A stretch of 64,000 bases of DNA from Setaria digitata (Eukaryota > Nematoda > Chromadorea > Rhabditida > Setariidae). The stretch is from the NCBI GenBank assembly GCA_003640385.1, contig RCAB01000075.1:62001-126000 (forward strand), in the 5' to 3' direction. The position numbers and the translations under genes were made by a program. The notes below the pieces were generated by a model. The model did no database searches, had not been told where the DNA came from, and was given only the letters and a program-made list of their open reading frames with translations. Below are positions 55,282 to 64,000 of the stretch, piece by piece (within the stretch, counting starts at the first letter, position 1; every line of letters begins with the position of its first letter).

Positions 55282-58200
55282 CTTTTCAGTATTCAAGAAT
55301 ATTGCTATTCTAGTGGTTTAGTTCAACTGAAAAATATCATAATAAACTACGTGTAAAACGTGTTATTTCCAATAATTCATATAATGTCTGATTTTCCGAA
55401 ACCCTATTTTTTCCATAAAGAAAATGAAAGAAATAGATTAGATCGTGTAGATCCCACATGTACAGAAAACCGAATCATCCATCCAATCGTTATCATCTAA
55501 TGATAAATAATATAACGATGCTAGCAAAGATAAATCTAAAATGCACTAATTTGATATCATTTAATGCCGCTCATTTGTAGATATCTACTAGAAATATCTA
55601 TCACTGAGCAGAAAGAAGTGCTACCAAGTTGATCACAAATAGTTCAGAAGCAAAAATTATCATTTCAAGTTAAATTTCAGAAGAAAAGTTAAAATTTAGC
55701 ATTATTTTAAGCAGATTATTTGATGTCAATTTAAATTTCAGTAAGTGATGTACTTGATGGAAATGATAATCATGCATAATAACAATAATGCGACATGCTA
55801 GAAGCACTATCATCAATGCTATCATCGTAATATAATAAACATAGATAATTAACAAGATTGTAATATCATACTATTAGTTTCATTCTTGCTATAACTAGTT
55901 CAGCAAATCAGCATAGCTGAGTAATGAGAGGATTTTGCTAGAGTTAATTGGATAAGCACTATGAACGAATTTTATCATTTTGTTTTCATGATACAAATAA
56001 TTTATAATTATTTACATAATAATAATTTATATTTTGTTATAAATAATTTACAATAATATGCTTATTTTGTTCGGAATTAAAATTTGAAGCAAATTTGGAT
56101 AATGCTATGAGAAAATGAAAATTGACAAAGAAATTATTTAAATTATTAAAATTAGTAAATTAAAATGGCCGTCATAATTTTATTTTCAATGATAAATTAT
56201 GAAATTTTTTTTTCTTGTTATAAATTTTTATAATATTTATTTATTTTCATTTTTTCGAATGCAATCAAATGACAATATTAATCATTCATTATTATTTCAA
56301 AAAAAAAAAATACAATTAACGCTTTTTCCATTAGTTTTTGATTTTACAATAAATCAAAAAAAACAACGTTTTTTTTTTTTTTTATTTTTTTTTTTTACAA
56401 TAAATGAATGATAATTATGATTGTTGGTTAAATACTGAAAGCAATAAATATTGGCAATAAATTATTGAAAAGGTAAGATTGGAAGCTTTATTAAAAAGGT
56501 ATGGCGTATGGTTGAGTGCTTCAAATCATACTTAATTAACAAGTGGTCAGTTGGTCACACATAGTGGCCATTGTTATTTTCTTTAATCAATCCAAAACAC
56601 CAAAACCCTTCTGGAAAAAGCATTGACCGAAGCAAAATTTTCTTCTCTCTCTGTTTTTTCTTTTTTTTTTTTTTTTTTTGTTTCTTTCACTTTACCAACT
56701 ACTTTACACGTTTAGTCAACCTGTTTTGCAGGTGTTTCTTCGTGATACTCTCAATCGATTTCACTGACTCAATCCATCGGTCGGTCGATCGATCGATTCA
56801 ACTAATTCACCGATCAGTCGATCTCTTCCTTTTCTTTTCTTTTTTTTTCTACCATCATGTTTTAATCCTTTAAATTGCTATATGTGATAGTATATCATAT
56901 GGAATAATTTAAAACTTAGCACTTTCCTATCATTTATTTAGTAACCAATAACGATTTCGATCAGTTTAAAATATAATTTTGCTTTTTGCTGTTCCATTCA
57001 ATTTTTTCCAATTTCATATGTTTGATTTGGAAAAAAAAAAAAAAAAATTGACATTTAACTGAAAAAAAGTACCATCAATAGGATGATTTTCACTTCAGAT
57101 ATTCTGGATTTTCAATTCACTCAATTATTTATTATGATTCATGATTTGATGGCTAAACAAATGATAACGTCAGTTGCTGCATAAGAATCAAATTGAATTT
57201 ATTCCTGAGTATTTTTCACTGTACCAGATTACACAGACTTAACACGAATGAACTGATTAAGCTTCTAGAATCAAGGGATTAATTTATTTTGTCATAAAAA
57301 AAAAAAAAAGACGAATTTGTAATTACTAATCTATATTATTACACATAATTCACATTCTAATATATTTTAAGTTGGAACATTAGATTTATAATTAATGAAA
57401 TTATTAAATAATTGGACCATGGTTAACATACATTATTACAAATATTTGATTGAAAAGAGAAAGGAAAAATGAAATTTTTAATTAGCAACGAAAGCGTAAT
57501 TTATGCTATCATAAATATTTAATTACGGTGCAAACTAACTTTTCGTAGTTGTATATGATCGATTGATTCATAATTTTAATTAGGAAAAATTATCGCTGTT
57601 TAATCTGGGATTGTTCAATTTTCTTTAAATGAATGCCATTTTTAATTTACTTTTTTTCTTTTTTTTTGTTCTGCTGACGAAAAAAAAGATCACTTTTTTT
57701 GAATTTAGTCTTTTTATAATTTTTGAAGTTTACCTGACAAAAAAAGAAAAAAAAAATGACAAAAAGGGAAAAGAAAGAAAGAGGCGAACGGCAAAAGAAA
57801 AAAGAAACAACAACAAACTAATTTGTTCGAAATTTTTATAATGGAAAAATGAAATTAACAGAAGAAAAAGAAGAAAAAAGGAAAAAGAAACATAAAGGGG
57901 ATTAAGGGGAAAAAAAAAAGGAAAGAAAAAGAAATGTTAAAGTGTAAGTGTATGAATTAATAGGTGAGATATGCAAATGTAAGGAATAAATACAGGTAGC
58001 AACAATGAATACAGGTTAATGGCTTCTAAATTGTCACATTTTATTACCTGCTTTTTACAACAGACATTGTCAACGATGATATTAGTCCTTCGTAAATTCA
58101 CTCATTTCTCGTTGTTACATTACGAATATTGTGCGATTTTCATTCAAAATAAAGAAGAAGAAAAAGATTTTTTTCTTCAACATGAATTTATGTTCAAAAA

Positions 58201-58469
58201 TCATTTGTTTGTTTATTTTTTTAATGTAGAAAATTTGGCAAATGTTTTTTATTTCTTTACTTATACTTTTGAATTATTTATTTTTTATGCATAGAATTTA
58301 ATAAGTACTTACCATTTTTTTTTTTTTTTTTCTTGATAAGTTTTATGAAATTAATTGGACGAAGGAATGAAGGATGAGCAGATGGTGGTAATGATGATGA
58401 TGGAAAGTAGCTTCTAAATAATGAGATACCAATTTAAACAAATAAATTAACTTGAATCAATCAAAATAT

Positions 58470-58505
<36 letters not shown>

Positions 58506-59651
58506 TTATTGGTAGAATAGNATAGAAACTTTTTTTTTTTAGCTAGATTTAAACATTTAACAACTGAAATTTTCTCATTCTAAAAAAAATATTTCCTTTA
58601 TCATTTTGTTTTCGCGTAATGTTTGCAAAAGGATTATTAGCATTATGCATTTATTTCACTTTTTAGTTCTTTCTTTTTCTTTTTATTTTTGTGTTATTAT
58701 TATCAGTTTTTAGTTCATTAAAAAGGAATTATTTAGTAAATTTTAATTGTATGTTGTATAAATTATGCAGATGTAAACAGAATGATGCCCTCTCTATTTA
58801 AACCAATTTTATGTCACAGTATCATCATTCATTCTCATTCCTATATTTTTCATTTTATTCCAGATGCTTTTTAATATGCAAAAATTGAAATAGCTTTTGT
58901 TTGATCTAAATCAATTTCCAAAATATTTTTCACTTCACTGCTAACTAACTTTTTGATAAAAAAAAAAAAGAATAAATTTTGATGAATTTCGAAAATTTGC
59001 TTTAATAAAAGTTTTAAATTTATCAAGAATATATGCAAAAAAGTTATTCTTTTTTTTTTTTTTTTTTTCAAAGAAATAGTAAATTCAAATTTATTGAATA
59101 ATGCATTAGATGGATATGCCTGTCTTATTTTATTAATTCATTAATTATATAATTTGCCAAAAATTTTAATGTTAGAATACAGCATTTTACTTTTTTTTTA
59201 AATGCATCCATTTAGATTGAAAATTTTAATTCCGTTAATATTGTGAAATAAATGACTTGCAACAGTTACAAGAAATAATTTTGTCAGTAATTTTATTGAT
59301 GATCCATTTCTCATTTTTTTTTTTCTTTTTTGTTAAATTAAATACTACATTGAAAAAATTGTGCTATTTCAGATATTTGATTAATTCAACATAGGAAAGT
59401 TAACAATGCATGAACGTATAGCAGCACTTCATAATAAATGCTATTACTGTAAGAAATTATTTAACTTCCTGATTAACAAATCTGTTAATTAAATAAAACA
59501 AAATACCTTATAAAATGTTCCATCTATTTACCATTCTTATAATCTTTACATAATACAATTCGAATCTATTAAGCAAATTTTCTCTTTTATTGTACATTGA
59601 ACGGTAGCATTGTGTATTACAGATCCATTAGATGTTAAACGAATACCGATA
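55282..59651. other. Intergenic region between divergent coiled-coil and GRIP-like genes
   Basis: AT-rich with long poly-A/T runs, one N at 58521, a short TCGA-type repeat near 56774-56823, and A-rich purine tracts near 57740-57930. It should hold the promoters of both flanking genes. Several 60-100 codon open frames are homopolymer-driven (Phe or Lys runs) and are not called. Confidence 0.5.
56774..56823. repeat. TCGA/TCGG short tandem repeat
   Basis: Alternating TCGG, TCGA and GATCGATCGATCG units form overlapping palindromes in an otherwise AT-rich spacer. Confidence 0.6.
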
Positions 59652-62600
59652 ATGGTTGATGGCAATATTGAGTCAGTTAATTCATTTTTCTCGTTTTTTT
59701 TTTTTTCTCTTCTTTTTTTTGTGACTAAAAAAAAAAATAACAATTTTTCAATTTTTTCAAAGGCAAAAAATACAAATGATATTAAACTTTTTGATAAGAA
59801 AATAAAACAAAAATTAACAAAAATTTCACTAAATTTTGCTCAAAAATTTAATTAGTAAGAAAAAATGAAATTATAATATCAAAGTTTTAAGGGATAAATG
59901 TTTAGGGGCAAAGTTTCACGTTGTTTGTGTAAATTTTTCAAAAAAAGTAAAAAGAATGAAAATGATGAAAAAGCAAAAGGTATCGTTGATATTCATCTTC
60001 AACGAACCATCGGTTGTTCATTTGGAATTGGCCTAACAGGTAGGAAAATATGAATTGGTAAATTTGGTGGCACTGAAAAGATTCTTTTGAAATTCATTTT
60101 AATAATTTAGATGTAAGAAAAGGTAATATATTCATCGAACTGCTTAATTTCAGTTTAATGAGAACTAGCTAACATTACTTTAACTATAATTCTTTTTTAG
60201 TTCTGCATTGTATCAGCGAATATTATCATAGAAGAGATATGATTTATTTAATAATTTTTCTTTTCTGATTTCGTTAAACTAGCCTATTAGAAATATATAT
60301 ATAATTTTTAAGAAAAATTTAGCCATTTTAAAATGGTCTTTTTATTTTTATTTTTTTTTTTTTTTGGAAGAGGTGGGAGTATGAATCTTATAAAACTCGA
60401 TTGAAGCAGTGTAGTTCAAATAAAGAAAACTTCAAATTTAGGGAAATGAAAGGAAAAGCACGAAGTGTTATTAGTAAACTATGACTTTTAAAAACCGTTT
60501 TGAAATATTTATAAAAGTTTGAAAATTAACGAAGCAAATAAAAGTAGGAATGTAGTAGAAAATTTATTAAATTAGTTATTATAGGTGGTACAGATCAACA
60601 ATATCCACCATCGGTTACGTTCCTAAGACCGGGAAGTGTAGCACATATTAGTGATCAGCTACGAGTAGGTGAACAACTCAAACTAATCAACGGAATTGCT
60701 GTAAATTCTTGAATTCTTAAATTTTTTTTTTTTTTTTTTCTTGATGATAAATTCATTTACATTACCTTTCTTGTAATGGGTGAAAGGAAAATGGAGGAAA
60801 AAAGAACGATTTTTGATTATTTCAGGTTGATAATCTTACACATGAGCAAGTGATGACATTATTACGGAATTCCGGTAACTGTGTATATTTGCAAGTTGAA
60901 TACAGTCTTGATGATAACGGTATTATTACTGATTGATTTCAGCACAGTTTATCATTTCTACTTTTTTTTTTTTTTTTTTTTCTTTTGCAAGAAAATGGTT
61001 TTTTTTTTTTTTTTTTTTTCTGAATGATAGATTTCTAAATCTTTCAATGCTCGAATTTGTGACTTTTTATGAGCAACACTGTAAGAGTTGAAAAAAAAAA
61101 AGCTTTATGAATTTTTTCAAAAAATGTTTTGAGTTGAAGATTTCAAGCAACCGTCAAATACTCGATTAGCATATGCGGATATCCGTTTAATAAAAGAAAA
61201 TAACCGAATTGGCGTAACATTGCGTGGTGGCTCATATGGACCGGATCATAAAAAATCCAGACCTCTTACGATTATGAATATTCGAACCGGCAGTCCTGCA
61301 CATCGGTGAATTCTTGAGAAATTCTTATCCTTAGTATTTTAAACATTAAATGATTTGCAACAATCAGTGACTGAAATAATCAAATACTCATAAAGTAAAA
61401 GTTAAATTCCTCGACATTTCATTTTAAAGAAAAAATATATATATGTATATAAAATTAAACATGCTAATATAAAAAAGAGTGAAAATTTTGAAAAACCTAA
61501 ATGAATAACCTTTTAAAATATTAATGCAATAATAGCAAATAATAATTCAATTGATATTTTTTCTTCAAAAAAAAAAAAAAAAAAAAATACTTTTTTCAAA
61601 CATTTGAAAGTAATAAACGCATCGAGCATTAGCTATTTTAGCTTCTATAATTCATTTAAAGTAATTAATTTACTTCAGTGAAAAACGTCTACGTGTAGGT
61701 GATCGCGTACTTGGCATTAATGGTGCTGATGTTTTCAATGCTACCTTAGCTGCTGCACAAAAATTACTTTTTGAAGCTGTTAATACAGTCGTTCTTACGG
61801 TTGAATATTACATCAATATAATTGGTTGGCATTTTTGTGAATTACGAAAAATGAAAATAAAATTTAATTTATAATATATGAGTAAGGAGTATAATGGAGC
61901 AAGGTGGAAATAAAAAATTTTTGACTGTATTTTTGAACAGATAAAAATAAAATGAAATAATTTTTATTTCAAACTAATGCTAATGATTTATTGCAGTTTA
62001 ATTGGTAAAACTAAATTTTATTACGATTAAAATTTAACAAATTTATGGATCTTTTAGTAACAGAAATGAAATTGCTTATTTCAGATGCAGCATATCGAAA
62101 TAGCGATCATTTCTGTGTGAAGATTGAAAAAGATTTCAGTCTAGATATTGGAATTAAGCTAATTTGTGAAATTGATCATACGAATCAAACGACGCGTGCA
62201 TTTTTCATCGATCGTTTAGTACCGGCTTCAGCTGCTGATAGGTTTTTAGTTTCTAATTTATCTTTATTAATTTTTTTTTTGAAATTAAATATGCAATTCT
62301 GTGTAATTCTCAGCTATCCTTAATCATTGAGAATGATGAAATCGATCAGCATCTTGATTAATTTTAATGAAGTTTTTTTTTTTTTGCTTTCGAAATTTTT
62401 TATTAGTCAAATTTTGGATTTGTTTTGTTTTGTTCATTTGAAAATGTTGCGCAAAATTGATGTATAATTTTAATTTCGAAAAATTTATCCATATATAATA
62501 GTTCGGGGAATAAATTATCATCCGATTAAACGAAGTAAAAAGATGACAGTTACAAATTCCGGAGTCGAAAATATTTCCAATTTTGCAATATTTGAATTTC

Positions 62601-63862
62601 AGATGTGGTGCATTATCTCCTGGAGATCAAATCATTGCAATAAATGGTTGTAAACTTGAATTTCTTCCATTTTCAGATGTTAATCGACTCCTTCAAACAT
62701 CCTTACCGTCTATATACCTGGAAATTATACCTGCTAATCAATTAAGGCATCTTTTCCAAGCTATTTTTTCCTCCCTGTCAATATAACTTACATGTCGATA
62801 ATTTAATTAATAGCATAAGAAATGTATCATACTTTGGATGGAAATTTGATTACAACTAGGACAGATTTTTATAATAAAAGAATTCATCTCTCCAAGTATA
62901 TTGATTAATTACCATGATAGTAATTACCTATTTATTCATTTTGCTATCCGAGATATAGCAATATTACAATAACATATATTAGTTAGCTATAATAATTGAA
63001 AAATTAGACTGACAAGTGTTAACAGAATTTTCGAATAAAATATTACAATAAACGAAATTTGATGGACAAATAAAATATTTCGAGCATATTTGTGAGAGAG
63101 AAAAAAAAAAAAAAAAAAAAAGGCAACGACAAATATCATATTTGCAAGAGCTAAAGTTTAAGTATCAATTTAAAAATTACAAATAATGCAGTAATCTGAT
63201 TTAATACTTTCTTTCTCATAATTTTCATGCATTATAATACCAATACATGAATTCGAAACCATTTAGTATTAATTTAAAAAAACAAAAAATAGAGGAAGAA
63301 AAAGGCAAAAATGTCATTGTTCTTTTTTTCTAAATTAAAATTTTTATTTGTACAAGGAAGAATCTTTGAAAATATTTTAAAAATATAGAATTCGTTTGCA
63401 TTGGTAAATATAAAACTTTTGTAGTTGCTTAGCTGTCCCGAAAATGAAGAAAAAAAAAAAAAAAATGAAAAAAAAAAAATTCATATTTCTTCATCCCCGC
63501 ATCACCGCGATTAATTTATTTTGGAAGTTCCTTTTTCCTCCTTTTCATTCTTCCCATTTTTCTCTTTCATTTTTTTTCCTCTTTTCTTTTTTTTTTTTTT
63601 TTTGTCTCCTTTTAAGATTTTCGTTTTAATACCATTTTTTTTTTTTCACTTTCCAAATTACCTTTTTCATTTTCTTCCATCTTTCCTTGTTTTAAACTGT
63701 TTTTAATAGTTTGTTTTCAAATTTCATTATCGTTCCAAATTACAACAATAAAAGAAAAATAAGAAAAATCTTGAATTTTTAGAGGAAAACAATTATTACC
63801 ATTAATAGACAATTGCATTATAAATGGCTCATTGGAAACGTTGAAATGCCAGAAACAACCAG
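59652..63862 (+). CDS. GRIP: GRIP-type multi-PDZ scaffold, PDZ1-3 (continues past the window)
   Basis: Exons: 59652-59671, 59906-60039, 60585-60700, 60826-60919, 61140-61305, 61679-61824, 62085-62241, 62603-62746, and probably 63783-63862. PDZ1 starts at about residue 33 (IHLQRTIGCSFGIGLTGG, VGEQLKLINGIAVDNLTHEQ). PDZ2 starts at about 131 (RIGVTLRGG, KKSRPLTI, LRVGDRVLGINGADVFNAT). PDZ3 starts at about 233 (LDIGIKL, VPASAADRCGALSPGDQIIA, INGCKLEFL, LEIIPANQLR). These match PDZ1-3 of GRIP1/2 in order, including the ADRCGAL junction and the IxPxxQxR ending. The basic, cysteine-containing N-terminus VSRCLCKFFKKSKK recalls the palmitoylated N-terminus of GRIP isoforms. GRIP clusters AMPA receptors, ephrin ligands and kinesin cargo at synapses; that role here is inferred. 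After PDZ3 no GT donor exists in frame before a stop at 62786; a GC donor at 62746 is proposed. The start is the first in-frame ATG; the exon is open for 29 nt upstream to an ACAG acceptor at 59622. Confidence 0.87.
62747..63782 (+). other. Putative GC-AG intron of the GRIP-like gene
   Basis: The left border reads TTAAG|GCATCT and the right border TTTTTAG|AGG. Without splicing the protein would end 13 codons later at TAA 62784-62786. The region is AT-rich with a poly-A run near 63102-63121 and pyrimidine tracts near 63530-63660. Confidence 0.4.
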
Positions 63863-64000
63863 GTAAGTGTAATCAACTTCTTTTTATTTATCATTTTCTT
63901 CCTCTCTCTCTCTCTCTTTTCATCCTAACTAAACTATATTATATCATGATTATTCGTTTTAAATGATCAAATGATATGTTTATCGTATATATCATTCATA
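63863..64000. other. Start of the next GRIP-like intron
   Basis: Begins GTAAGTGTAA after ACCAG and contains a CT microsatellite near 63901-63917. The window ends inside it. Confidence 0.6.

Noticed and set aside
63444..63706. Two overlapping Phe/Ser-rich frames
   Set aside because: They arise from pyrimidine runs inside the proposed GRIP intron.

Overview
The window looks like nuclear DNA of a nematode, most likely a spirurid/filarial parasite. It is very AT-rich with long poly-A and poly-T runs. Coding sequence is cut into many short exons (20-500 nt) by introns with GT...TTTNCAG or TTTTAG borders. Several start codons lie 2-22 nt after a strong TTGCAG acceptor with no upstream exon needed, as expected for spliced-leader trans-splicing. 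Two genes encode the nematode FMRFamide-like peptides KNEFIRF (FLP-8) and RNKFEFIRF (FLP-12). The species call is inference. I assembled gene models by hand from splice signals and phase continuity; exon lengths sum to whole codons in every complete model.

Layout from left to right. (1) 3368-6863, minus: a caprin-like RNA-granule protein with a C-terminal glycine/arginine-rich tail. (2) 10163-12400, plus: a SIRT7-class sirtuin, divergent from caprin across about 3.3 kb; its first exon is not resolved. (3) 15413-19889, minus: a previously unlabelled type I membrane protein whose cysteine spacing resembles the N-terminal and DSL modules of Notch ligands. (4) 22401-26114, minus: flp-12. (5) 30618-33250, minus: flp-8, arranged head-to-tail with flp-12. 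(6) 35606-39505, plus: a KIAA0930-family protein. (7) 42622-46502, plus: a secreted mucin-like protein ending in a von Willebrand A domain. (8) 49939-55281, minus: a 17-exon coiled-coil protein I cannot name. (9) 59652 to beyond 63862, plus: a GRIP-type multi-PDZ scaffold with PDZ1-3 visible, running out of the window.

There is no sign of prokaryotic sequence, CRISPR, rRNA or recognisable tRNA. The genes do not form an obvious pathway, but four of them (the DSL-like receptor/ligand, FLP-12, FLP-8 and GRIP) belong to cell-signalling or neuronal categories. Intergenic spacing of 2.5-4.5 kb argues against an operon. Spaces between genes hold microsatellites, homopolymers and little else that I can support.

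Most notable: the linked flp-8/flp-12 pair, the divergent DSL-like membrane protein, a GRIP intron that seems to lack a GT donor, and the orphan coiled-coil protein.
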